The notes below the pieces were generated by a model. The model was not told the DNA's origin and ran no database searches. It worked only from the letters and a program-made list of their open reading frames with translations. DNA of 29,148 nucleotides from an uncultured Megasphaera sp. (GTDB lineage Bacteria > Bacillota > Negativicutes > Veillonellales > Megasphaeraceae): the NCBI GenBank assembly GCA_900540735.1, contig UQHB01000036.1, forward strand, positions 1 to 29,148, read 5' to 3'. The stretch's first letter is position 1; each line of letters opens with the position of its first letter. A program made the translations under genes and the position numbers. Shown here one piece after another: positions 7,447-15,039 of this stretch.

Positions 7447-8628
7447 TTATTTATCACTGAGGGAGACAACGCCCGGAAGCTGTTTGCCTTCGAGGTATTC
7501 AAGAGATGCGCCGCCGCCAGTGGAAATATGGCTGATTTTGTCAGCAAGACCGGTTTTATTGACAGCCGATACAGAGTCGCCGCCACCAACGATGGATACA
7601 GCGTCAGATTCAGCAACAGCTTTTGCGACGGCTTCTGTGCCCTTCGCGTAGTTTTCCATTTCGAATACGCCCATTGGCCCATTCCAAACGATGAGTTTCA
7701 TAGGAGCTAATTCTTTGGCAAAGAGTTCTTGTGTCTTCGTGCCTACGTCGAGAATCATCCAGTCTGCCGGTACTTGGTCAACAGGAACGACTTTGTGCGG
7801 AGCATCGTTATCAAATGCTTCTGCTACCATCACATCGACCGGGAGAAGTAAATTCGTGTTCTGTTCTTTAGCCTGGGCAATGAGGGATTTTGCAAGGTCA
7901 ATTTTATCAGCTTCGACGAGGGATTTACCAATGCCATAGCCCTGTGCTGCCAGGAACGTATTGGCCATGCCGCCACCGATAATCATGACATCGACTTTCG
8001 GGAGCAAGTTAGAAATAACTTCGATTTTGTCAGAAACTTTCGCGCCGCCAATGATCGCTGCAAACGGATGCTGCGGATTGTCGACAGCACCGCCAATGAA
8101 CTGGATTTCTTTTTCTAAGAGGAAGCCTGCAGCCATGGGCAAGTATTTCGTAATGCCTGCAACAGATGCGTGAGTACGGTGGCAGCAACCAAAGGCATCG
8201 TTAATGCCAACGTCAGCGAGAGATGCTAATTCTTTGGCAAAATCGTCGCCATTTTTTTCTTCTTCTTTGTGGAAACGAAGGTTTTCGAGGAGCAATACTT
8301 CACCTGGCTTGAGATTTTTCGCCATGTTCTGTGTTTCTGCACCGATGCAATCAGGCGCGAACTGTACAGGAATGCCGAGTGATTCGCTAAGACGAGCAGC
8401 GACTGGTTTTAAGGAATATTTTTTGACAACTTGTCCCTTCGGACGGCCTAAATGGCTGGCTAAGATGACAGCTGCATGATGGTCGAGCAAGTATTTAATG
8501 GTTGGCAACGTCTTTTGGATACGTGTGTCATCTGTAATCTGGCATTTTTCATCGAGGGGAACGTTGAAATCTGCACGGACAAAGACGCGTTTGTTATCTA
8601 CTACTACATCAGTAATCGTTTTTTTCAT
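7447..8628 (-). CDS. pgk: Phosphoglycerate kinase
   Basis: A 393-residue two-domain kinase that makes ATP from 1,3-bisphosphoglycerate. The N-domain substrate motif 'RADFNVPL' and 'ASHLGRPKG' are intact, as are 'GGAKVSDKI' at the hinge side, 'WNGPMGVFE', 'GGGDSVSAV' and 'STGGGASLEYLEG' in the nucleotide domain. The start is ATG 8626-8628, preceded by GGGAGG; longer upstream frames only add a non-homologous tail. It lies 84 bases after gap1. That gap holds a small CCTCA/TGAGG hairpin but no obvious promoter, so it is probably co-transcribed with gap1. Confidence 0.98.
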   Translation of the reverse strand: MKKTITDVVVDNKRVFVRADFNVPLDEKCQITDDTRIQKTLPTIKYLLDHHAAVILASHLGRPKGQVVKKYSLKPVAARLSESLGIPVQFAPDCIGAETQNMAKNLKPGEVLLLENLRFHKEEEKNGDDFAKELASLADVGINDAFGCCHRTHASVAGITKYLPMAAGFLLEKEIQFIGGAVDNPQHPFAAIIGGAKVSDKIEVISNLLPKVDVMIIGGGMANTFLAAQGYGIGKSLVEADKIDLAKSLIAQAKEQNTNLLLPVDVMVAEAFDNDAPHKVVPVDQVPADWMILDVGTKTQELFAKELAPMKLIVWNGPMGVFEMENYAKGTEAVAKAVAESDAVSIVGGGDSVSAVNKTGLADKISHISTGGGASLEYLEGKQLPGVVSLSDK

Positions 8629-8712
8629 AAGGATCCTCCCTTTCACCTCAGTTGAGGCGAGTTCGTATTGATATATAGTGACGTGGAGAGCCGTACCCAA
8701 GACTTGCCATTC

Positions 8713-9732
8713 TTATAATCCTTTCCGTACTAAGAAGTGGATTAAGTCGATGACACGACGGGCGTAGCCCCATTCATTATCGTACCACGATACGATTTTA
8801 ACCATTCCGCCGTCGAGGGCCTTGTTGAGAGGAATATCGATGACGGTCATGTGTTCTTCACCGCGATAGTCGACGGACACGAGTTCGTCTTCATTCGTAT
8901 CGATAATGCCTTGATACGAGCCTTGCGCAGCGTCTTTAAAGGTTTGGTTTAATTCGTCTAACGTAATGTCTTCTTTTTGTAATTCTAAGACAATGTCGAT
9001 AATCGACACATCCGGTGTCGGTACGCGAACAGCTTTGCAGGAAATCTTGTTTTTAAACTGCGGCAATACTTTCGTAATCGCTGCAGCAGCACCGGTCGTC
9101 GTCGGAATGATGGACATGCCGGCGGCGCGGGCACGACGTAAGTCTTTGTGCGATACGTCCAGGATTTTCTGGTCTGTCGTATAGGAATGAACCGATGTAG
9201 TCATCCCCCGTTTGACACCATATGTTTCATCCATCAATTTTAAAATAGGCGCGAGACCGCAAGTCGTACAAGATGCACCGGAAATGACGCGGTCTTTCGC
9301 CGGGTCATATGCATCTTCATTGACACCTAAGATGACCGTGCAGTCATCAATCGTTGACGGTGCGGTCATCAAGACTTTTTTGACTTGATCTAAGGGCAGT
9401 TTATCTTGCGAAGCCGGTCTATTATGTCCTGAATACTGGCCTGATGATTCGACGAGAATATCTACACCGAGGCCTTTCCAATCGACGTTCTTGACTTCCT
9501 TTTCCTGAAACAGAGGATAATGCACGCCGTCGACAATGATGCTCGTATCGTCGTAGCTCACGTCGCCGGGATAGCGGCCGTAAATGCTGTCGTATTTGAG
9601 GAGATGGGACATCTGTTTTGGTGTGCCAATGTCGTTAATACCTACGATTTCGATTTGGTCTTTATAGTGCTGGGCGATTTTAAAGACGCTTCTACCAATA
9701 CGACCAAATCCGTTAATGCCTATTTTTACCAT
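8713..9732 (-). CDS. Divergent glyceraldehyde-3-phosphate dehydrogenase paralogue
   Basis: A 339-residue type I GAPDH-fold enzyme in the pgk-tpiA operon. The Rossmann motif 'GINGFGRIGR' is intact, with Asp34 ('GIND') at the position that selects NAD over NADP. The catalytic loop is unusual: it reads 'SGASCTTCG' around Cys155, where the family has 'SNASCTTNC', so the second loop cysteine is gone and a new one sits one residue earlier. The active-site His is kept ('SVHSYT'). The phosphate-site segment reads 'TTTGAAAA', with Ala where Lys is usual. 'RVPTPDVS' and 'WYDNEWGYA' are normal. AAAGGGTG precedes the ATG, 18 bases after cggR. Activity on glyceraldehyde 3-phosphate is likely from context. 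A related aldehyde phosphate, such as erythrose 4-phosphate, cannot be excluded. Confidence 0.93.
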   Translation of the reverse strand: MVKIGINGFGRIGRSVFKIAQHYKDQIEIVGINDIGTPKQMSHLLKYDSIYGRYPGDVSYDDTSIIVDGVHYPLFQEKEVKNVDWKGLGVDILVESSGQYSGHNRPASQDKLPLDQVKKVLMTAPSTIDDCTVILGVNEDAYDPAKDRVISGASCTTCGLAPILKLMDETYGVKRGMTTSVHSYTTDQKILDVSHKDLRRARAAGMSIIPTTTGAAAAITKVLPQFKNKISCKAVRVPTPDVSIIDIVLELQKEDITLDELNQTFKDAAQGSYQGIIDTNEDELVSVDYRGEEHMTVIDIPLNKALDGGMVKIVSWYDNEWGYARRVIDLIHFLVRKGL

Positions 9733-9750
9733 ATATATACACCCTTTCTA

Positions 9751-10773
9751 TCAGATCAACTTCAATATCTTTTCAGCTGCTCCTTCATCTGTAACGAGGG
9801 TGCCTGTGCGGCAAGTGCGCATGACCGCCAAAATGGCTTCAGCCTTGCTTGCACCACCGGCAACAGCAATGACATGGGGATGTTGTTTTATATCTCTTAG
9901 GGAAATACCAATATTATTGGTACCATATAAAATTTTGCCTTCTAAGCTGCAGTAACAGCCTAGGGACTCACCGCACGCACCGAGATTTTTCAGGGCTTCG
10001 CGCTGGAGCGTCGTCAGGCCCCGTTTGCGTGCTTGCCTGTCCGCCCGGCCAATGCCAAAGAGGACGAGCTGGGCTTTATGAGTCATGGCAATATTTTCTT
10101 TTGCTTGTGTATCGGACTGGAAGAGAAGATGCAGTGCCGATTCGCTAATGCCTTCAGGCAAATGAATCATGCGATATGAGCTGTCAGTCTTCGCCGCAAT
10201 GTTGGCAGCAATATAGTTGGCTTGAAACTCGACATGATTGCCCATACTGCCGCGAGCCGGCAAAATCGTTGCATGCGCTGAGCTTTCAGGCAATTTATCG
10301 GCTACTTCAGCCATGGTCGAGCCGCCGCTAATGGCGACTGTATCGACATTGCGCAAGAGGTCATTGAGTAACAACGCCCCTTGGCGGCCCATTTCTTCTT
10401 TTGCTGATGAATCTTCATCACTATTACCAGGAACAATGCAAACCTGTTTAAGTCCTAAGGAACTGCGGATTTGCCGCTCCATATCGTCGAGATTGTTGAG
10501 CCGCAAAAAACATTCCAGTAAATCAGGCATCAGCTTTTTCCCTTCCGGTTCCATGGCAATTCCCATCGTCGTAAAACGGACAATACCGCTACGCCGTAAC
10601 ACATCCACATGAGAGCGTACCACTCGTTCAGATAAGCCAGAGAGACCAGCGAGTGTTCTCCGTCCTACTGGTTCCGCATCTGCAATGTGCCGGAGCAACA
10701 AATACCGTTCTTTGATCGTGCCCACTACATCAGGCGCGATTTTTTGAAAGATACTGAGCGTATCTTGTTTCAT
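9751..10773 (-). CDS. cggR: Central glycolytic genes regulator, SorC family
   Basis: A 340-residue repressor of the SorC/DeoR superfamily, the same length as Bacillus CggR. The N-terminus has the CggR helix-turn-helix ('EPVGRRTLAGLSGLSERVVR'). The sugar-phosphate-binding domain follows, with 'AISGGSTMAEVA', 'LPARGSMG', 'LFGIGRADRQARKRGL' and a C-terminal 'VAVAGGASKAEAI'. In Bacillus it binds fructose 1,6-bisphosphate and represses the gapA operon that begins with its own gene. Here it lies between two GAPDH genes, 40 bases after gap2 and 18 bases before gap1. It therefore probably controls the promoter upstream of gap2. GGGAGG precedes the ATG. Confidence 0.94.
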   Translation of the reverse strand: MKQDTLSIFQKIAPDVVGTIKERYLLLRHIADAEPVGRRTLAGLSGLSERVVRSHVDVLRRSGIVRFTTMGIAMEPEGKKLMPDLLECFLRLNNLDDMERQIRSSLGLKQVCIVPGNSDEDSSAKEEMGRQGALLLNDLLRNVDTVAISGGSTMAEVADKLPESSAHATILPARGSMGNHVEFQANYIAANIAAKTDSSYRMIHLPEGISESALHLLFQSDTQAKENIAMTHKAQLVLFGIGRADRQARKRGLTTLQREALKNLGACGESLGCYCSLEGKILYGTNNIGISLRDIKQHPHVIAVAGGASKAEAILAVMRTCRTGTLVTDEGAAEKILKLI

Positions 10774-10813
10774 ACGTACCTCCCGGCTGCTGCTTCGTCT
10801 GCAGATGATGGAA

Positions 10814-11827
10814 CTAGAATCCTTTGGACGCTATATACGCTGCCAAATCATTGACGCGCAGGGAATAGCCCCATTCATTGTCATACCAAGCAACAACCTT
10901 TACCATATTGCCTTCTACTACTTGTGTGTCTAAGGAATCGACTATTGAGCTGTGGGGATCACTAATGTAATCCGAAGAAACTGTCGGATCTGCCGAATAT
11001 GCTAAAATGCCTTGCATCGGCCCGTCAGCCCATTTTTTAAGAGCTGCGTTGACATCTTCTACAGTGACATTTTTTTCAAGGACTGTCACTAAGTCCGTCA
11101 TGGAAACGTTTGGCGTTGGCACGCGCAGTGCCATGCCCATGAATTTACCTCGCAGTTCCGGCAGAACCAGGGCAACGGCTTTGGCTGCCCCTGTGGACGT
11201 AGGTACAATGGACTGGGTTGCGCAGCGGCCACGACGCAAATCTTTGTGGACACCGTCGACGAGATGCTGGTCATTCGTATACGAATGGACCGTGGTCATC
11301 ATGCCGCGGACAATGCCGAATTCACGGGATAAGACTTTCGCCACAGGAGCCATGCAGTTCGTCGTGCACGAGCCGTTCGAAATGATGTGGTCATGGGCCG
11401 GGTCGTACATGTCTTCATTGACACCCATGACGATGGTCTTGTCCGGATTCTTGCCCGGTGCTGTAATGATGACTTTTTTCGCACCGTCTGCTAAATGTTT
11501 TGATGCCGATTGACGGTCTTTAAATTTCCCTGTCGATTCGACGACAATATCGACACCCATTTTATTCCACGGAATATTAGCCGGGTCCGTTTCGTTCGTC
11601 ACAGGAATAAATTTCCCATCAATGACGAGGCCTTGCTTATCATTATCCCAAGAAACATCATGGTCCCACGTGCCGTGGACTGTATCAAACTTCAATAAGT
11701 CTGCCATAACAGGCCCGACAGAGCGGTTATTTAAAGCCACAATATCAATATCAGGACGTAACAAGGATGTACGGAACGTGCATCTGCCAATTCTGCCAAA
11801 CCCACTAATACCTACTTTTACTGCCAT
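10814..11827 (-). CDS. gap: Glyceraldehyde-3-phosphate dehydrogenase, possibly NADP-accepting
   Basis: A 337-residue type I GAPDH with an intact active site: 'SNGSCTTNC' with Cys154, 'TTVHSYT' with His181, 'TSTGAAKA' and 'RVPTPNVS'. The Rossmann motif reads 'GISGFGRIGR' instead of the usual 'GINGFGRIGR'. At the coenzyme-selecting position the sequence is 'ALNNRS', with Asn34 replacing the Asp that normally binds the NAD ribose. Bacillus GapB also lacks that Asp and prefers NADP, so relaxed or NADP preference is a reasonable inference. It is the first gene of the gap2-cggR-gap1-pgk-tpiA unit, with its own strong promoter at 11908-11936. AAGGAGGAAG precedes the ATG. Confidence 0.95.
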   Translation of the reverse strand: MAVKVGISGFGRIGRCTFRTSLLRPDIDIVALNNRSVGPVMADLLKFDTVHGTWDHDVSWDNDKQGLVIDGKFIPVTNETDPANIPWNKMGVDIVVESTGKFKDRQSASKHLADGAKKVIITAPGKNPDKTIVMGVNEDMYDPAHDHIISNGSCTTNCMAPVAKVLSREFGIVRGMMTTVHSYTNDQHLVDGVHKDLRRGRCATQSIVPTSTGAAKAVALVLPELRGKFMGMALRVPTPNVSMTDLVTVLEKNVTVEDVNAALKKWADGPMQGILAYSADPTVSSDYISDPHSSIVDSLDTQVVEGNMVKVVAWYDNEWGYSLRVNDLAAYIASKGF

Positions 11828-11847
11828 ACTGCTTCCTCCTTATATGA

Positions 11848-11896
11848 GACACACTTGACGGGTAACAAGTCTATAAAGACATACTGTTTCCGTTTA
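11848..11896 (-). promoter_or_regulatory. Candidate CggR operator in the gap2 leader
   Basis: Downstream of the gap2 promoter two half-sites end in TGTC on the minus strand (11848-11851 and 11878-11881), exactly 30 bases apart. Each is preceded by an ACGG- or ACCC-type element. The Bacillus CggR operator also lies downstream of its promoter and repeats a unit ending in TGTC, with a 20-base period. The match is partial. Confidence 0.35.
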
Positions 11897-11907
11897 TTAC
11901 ATTCAAT

Positions 11908-11936
11908 AGTATATGTTATTATGTTTTTCTTGTAAA
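11908..11936 (-). promoter_or_regulatory. Promoter of the gap2-cggR-gap1-pgk-tpiA operon
   Basis: On the minus strand, TTTACA (11931-11936) and TATACT (11908-11913) are spaced 17 bases apart, a near-consensus housekeeping promoter about 80 bases upstream of the gap2 ATG. Confidence 0.8.
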
Positions 11937-11990
11937 CTATTTGCGTGTAAAATGTCTCTTACAAAGAGGTTTTATCTCGTTTTTCTAATG

Positions 11991-12049
11991 GTATATACTA
12001 CTTTGGTGTTTTCTCTTTTGACAAGATATTTCCATTAAGTAGTATATAC
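11991..12049. repeat. Inverted pair of GTATATAC-containing sites between gpmI and gap2
   Basis: GTATATACTACTT (11991-12003) and its exact reverse complement (12037-12049) are separated by 33 bases. Each 13-base arm contains the palindrome GTATATAC. They lie upstream of the gap2 promoter and after the gpmI stop. They could be paired binding sites for a regulator or a large loose hairpin; no T-tract supports termination. Confidence 0.6.
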
Positions 12050-12081
12050 TATTTATTTTCAGGAACTATTTATTTTCAGGA
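12048..12081. repeat. 17-bp tandem duplication spanning the gpmI stop
   Basis: The 17-base unit ACTATTTATTTTCAGGA occurs twice head to tail (12048-12064 and 12065-12081). The copy nearer gpmI contains its last codons and TAG stop; the other lies just beyond. It looks like a recent slippage or duplication with no effect on the protein. Confidence 0.9.
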
Positions 12082-13598
12082 ACGACTAAGACTTTCCCTG
12101 TCATTTCAACCGGAGCCTGCATGCCTGCTAAATAGAGGAGCGTCGGTGCTACGTCGGCTAAGATACCGTCTTGGAGTTTGTCCTGTTTATGTTCTTCACT
12201 GACGAGGATACATGGTACAGGGTTAGTCGTATGCGCCGTGTACGGTTCGCCTGTTTCTGGGTCAGCCATGAGTTCGCAGTTGCCATGGTCGGCAATGATT
12301 AAGAGCTGGCCGTCAAAGGGTTTTAAGGCTTCAACGATTTTACCAATCATCGTGTCTACCGTTTCGACCGCTTTTTCTGCTGCTGCAAAGACGCCTGTAT
12401 GGCCTACCATGTCGGGGTTAGCGAAGTTGAGGATAATCATATCGTACTTGTCTTCGTTAATGGCTGCAATGACTTTTTCCGTGACAATAGGTGCATTCAT
12501 TTCAGGCTGTAAGTCATAGGTCGCAACTTTCGGCGACGGTACGAGAATACGGTCTTCACCAGGGAACGGCGTTTCTTCACCGCCATTGAAAAAATACGTA
12601 ACATGTGCGTATTTTTCCGTTTCTGCAATGCGGAGCTGCTTCTTCCCTGCTTTCGACAAGACTTCGCCGAGAACGTTCGGAATCCGTTCTTTATCGTACA
12701 CGACGTGTGCCGGTAAATCATCTTCATAGCGCGTCATCGTTGCAAAGTAGACATCTAATTTTTTAGGCCGTGCAAAGCCTGCAAAATCGTCTTGGCCGAA
12801 AGCTGCTGTGAGCTGACGTGCCCGGTCTGGGCGGAAGTTAAAGAAGACGACGCTGTCCCCATCTTCAACAGGATGTTTTTTGATAACTGTCGGAATGACG
12901 AATTCATCGGAAATATCCTTAGCGTACGATTCTTGTAAGCACGTTTCTGCGTCCGGAGCGGTCGGGCCTTCGCCGAGAGCTACGGCATCGTATGCTTTCT
13001 GTACGCGATCCCACCGTTTATCCCGGTCCATAGCGTAGTAGCGGCCGGAAATGGTGACGATTTCGCCAAGGCCGAGTTCGTCGCATTTATCTTGGAGTTC
13101 CTGAAGGAACGGGCCAGCACTGCGCGGCAAGACATCACGGCCATCGAGGAAAGCATGGACATATACTTTCGTCAAGCCAAAGCGTTTGGCCATGTCTAAG
13201 AGGCCAAAGAGATGTTGTTCACTGCTGTGGACACCGCCAGGAGATACGAGGCCGAGCAAATGCAGAGCCGAGCCTTTTTCTTTGACGTTGTTCATGGCTT
13301 CGACGAGGACGGGCTTTTTGAAGAATTCGCCGTCTTTAATGTCTTTTGTGATTTTCGTGAGGGCCTGATACACAATACGGCCTGCACCGATATTTAAATG
13401 GCCTACTTCGGAGTTACCGATTTGGCCGTAAGGCAAACCAACGAATTCACTCGATGCTTCTAAGTGAGAATGAGGATATTCATCCCACAATTTGGGTAAT
13501 ACTTTCAAATTCGCTTGAGCAACAGCATTATCTTTCGTTTCATGACGGCAACCAAAACCATCCATGATGACTAACATAACAGGTTTCTTTTTTGACAT
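12066..13598 (-). CDS. gpmI: 2,3-bisphosphoglycerate-independent phosphoglycerate mutase
   Basis: A 510-residue manganese-dependent mutase of the alkaline phosphatase superfamily that converts 3- to 2-phosphoglycerate. Metal ligands appear in 'VIMDGFG' at the N-terminus and in 'NFANPDMVGHTG' and 'IADHGNCE' in the C-terminal half. The phosphorylated serine is in 'GNSEVGHLNIGAG' near residue 62. The inserted transferase domain includes 'SPGGVHSSEQH' and 'HAFLDGRDVLPRS'. The length is typical. It has its own promoter upstream and is followed by the gap2 promoter region, so it appears monocistronic. Confidence 0.98.
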   Translation of the reverse strand: MSKKKPVMLVIMDGFGCRHETKDNAVAQANLKVLPKLWDEYPHSHLEASSEFVGLPYGQIGNSEVGHLNIGAGRIVYQALTKITKDIKDGEFFKKPVLVEAMNNVKEKGSALHLLGLVSPGGVHSSEQHLFGLLDMAKRFGLTKVYVHAFLDGRDVLPRSAGPFLQELQDKCDELGLGEIVTISGRYYAMDRDKRWDRVQKAYDAVALGEGPTAPDAETCLQESYAKDISDEFVIPTVIKKHPVEDGDSVVFFNFRPDRARQLTAAFGQDDFAGFARPKKLDVYFATMTRYEDDLPAHVVYDKERIPNVLGEVLSKAGKKQLRIAETEKYAHVTYFFNGGEETPFPGEDRILVPSPKVATYDLQPEMNAPIVTEKVIAAINEDKYDMIILNFANPDMVGHTGVFAAAEKAVETVDTMIGKIVEALKPFDGQLLIIADHGNCELMADPETGEPYTAHTTNPVPCILVSEEHKQDKLQDGILADVAPTLLYLAGMQAPVEMTGKVLVVPENK

Positions 13599-13662
13599 AA
13601 TTCCTATGTGCCTTCTTTCGTGAAATATAGTATATTGGAGATTCGTTATTATTTACATGCTT

Positions 13663-13691
13663 ATTATATACTATATCGCTCAGGATATAAA
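13663..13691 (-). promoter_or_regulatory. gpmI promoter
   Basis: On the minus strand TATAAT (13663-13668) follows a weak -35 TTTATA (13686-13691) by 17 bases, about 65 bases upstream of the gpmI start. A second TATACT nearer the gene is also possible. Confidence 0.55.
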
Positions 13692-13694
13692 GGA

Positions 13695-13734
13695 CAAAAA
13701 AGGCAGGGAAGCCTAAGCAATCCCTGCCTTTTTC
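13695..13734. terminator. Terminator after gap3
   Basis: AGGCAGGG (13701-13708) pairs with CCCTGCCT (13722-13729), with As on the left and Ts on the right, so it can work in both directions. It ends gap3 transcription before the gpmI promoter. A further imperfect stem-loop bounded by GATTGGT and ACCAATC lies between it and the gap3 stop (about 13739-13793). Confidence 0.88.
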
Positions 13735-13793
13735 TCATTGATTGGTAACGGGAGGCGTATCCCCGTCATGGGAAGGCATCGCTACAACCAATC

Positions 13794-14819
13794 TTATTTG
13801 TTGTTATATGCGTTCATGACAGCAATTAAATCTAATACTTTGTTGGAGTAGCCGATTTCATTGTCGTACCAAGAAACAACTTTGACGAATGTATCTGTTA
13901 AAGCAATACCAGCTTTGGCATCGAAAATGGATGTCCGTGTATCGCCTAAGAAGTCGGAAGAAACGACTGCTTCGTCGGTGTAACCGAGGATACCTTTGAG
14001 TTCGCCTTCAGAAGCTTTTTTCATAGCGTCGCAAATTTCATCGTATGTAGCCGGTTTAGCGAGGTTAACCGTAAGGTCGACAACGGATACGTCAAGGGTC
14101 GGTACACGCATGGACATACCAGTTAATTTGCCGTTTAATTCCGGAATAACTTTGCCTACAGCTTTAGCTGCGCCTGTGGAGGACGGAATGATGTTGCCAG
14201 CTGCTGCACGGCCGCCGCGCCAATCTTTCATGGACGGGCCATCAACAGTTTTCTGTGTAGCTGTTGTGGAGTGAACAGTAGTCATTAAGCCGTCTGTAAT
14301 GCCGAATGCATCGTTGAGGACTTTTGCAATCGGAGCTAAGCAGTTCGTCGTACAAGATGCGTTGGAAACGATTTTCTGGCCAGCGTATTTGTCTGTGTTT
14401 ACGCCGCAAACGAACATGTCTGCCTGACGGCCATCAGCACCTGCTTTGGAAGGAGCCGAGAGAACGACGTATTTAGCACCTGCTTCTAAGTGTTTTTCAG
14501 CTTTGTCCATAGCGAGGAAGAGGCCTGTCGATTCAACGACGTATTCAGCACCAACTTCGTCCCATTTGAGGTTAGCCGGGTCTTTTTCAGCAGTTACGCG
14601 GATTTTTTTGCCGTTAACGATGAGCTGATTGTTTTCAACGTCTGCTTCTACAGTGCCGTCGAACTGGCCATGCATGGTGTCATATTTGAGCATGTATGCC
14701 ATGTAATCTACTGGTAACAAGTCGTTAATAGCTACTACTTCGATGTCGTCCCGTTTGACAGAAGCACGGAATACAAAACGACCAATACGTCCAAAACCAT
14801 TAATACCAACTTTAATCAT
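13794..14819 (-). CDS. gapA: Glyceraldehyde-3-phosphate dehydrogenase, E. coli GapA-like
   Basis: A 341-residue type I GAPDH very close to the enterobacterial and eukaryotic GapA type. Matching stretches include 'INDLLPVDYMAYMLKYD', 'KKIRVTAEKDPANLKWDE', 'SNASCTTNCLAP' with catalytic Cys156, and 'GKVIPELNGKLTGMSMRVP'. Asp33 is present, which favours NAD. The segment 'SKAGADGRQADMFVCG' carries a few extra residues compared with E. coli GapA. The gene has its own promoter and terminator, outside the CggR unit, and is probably the main constitutive GAPDH. Its closeness to the GapA type, unlike its two neighbours, suggests a separate origin, possibly by transfer. Confidence 0.96.
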   Translation of the reverse strand: MIKVGINGFGRIGRFVFRASVKRDDIEVVAINDLLPVDYMAYMLKYDTMHGQFDGTVEADVENNQLIVNGKKIRVTAEKDPANLKWDEVGAEYVVESTGLFLAMDKAEKHLEAGAKYVVLSAPSKAGADGRQADMFVCGVNTDKYAGQKIVSNASCTTNCLAPIAKVLNDAFGITDGLMTTVHSTTATQKTVDGPSMKDWRGGRAAAGNIIPSSTGAAKAVGKVIPELNGKLTGMSMRVPTLDVSVVDLTVNLAKPATYDEICDAMKKASEGELKGILGYTDEAVVSSDFLGDTRTSIFDAKAGIALTDTFVKVVSWYDNEIGYSNKVLDLIAVMNAYNNK

Positions 14820-14898
14820 GTTGTATACACTCCTTTTGTGTTTAAAAAGAAAACTATGAAATACAATAGGTTCTTACGATTTCAAATCTTACATCCTT

Positions 14899-14927
14899 AG
14901 TATGGCATATTGGGTACAGTTTTGCAA
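14899..14927 (-). promoter_or_regulatory. gap3 promoter
   Basis: On the minus strand TTGCAA (14922-14927) and CATACT (14899-14904) are 17 bases apart, about 80 bases upstream of the gap3 ATG. A leader with AAAGGAG lies between. Confidence 0.75.
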
Positions 14928-14962
14928 TACCATGGACGTTATACGTCCCACTGGTTTCCAAG

Positions 14963-14994
14963 AAAAAAGGAGAAAGATTTGTTCTTTCTCCTTT
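14963..14994 (-). terminator. Terminator after ydcF
   Basis: AAAGGAGAAAGA (14966-14977) pairs perfectly with TCTTTCTCCTTT (14983-14994) around a five-base loop; a T-run follows on the minus strand. Confidence 0.9.
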
Positions 14995-15039
14995 AGTATA
15001 CGCAATCTCTTTGAAATCTACGTAAAGAGCCATGTAAAT

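Noticed and set aside
8629..8712. A possible separate promoter between gap1 and pgk.
   Set aside because: No paired -35/-10 boxes with good spacing are seen; the small CCTCA/TGAGG hairpin more likely affects mRNA processing.
9520..9900. Long plus-strand frames opposite the gap1/cggR genes.
   Set aside because: They are antisense shadows of genes with clear family motifs.
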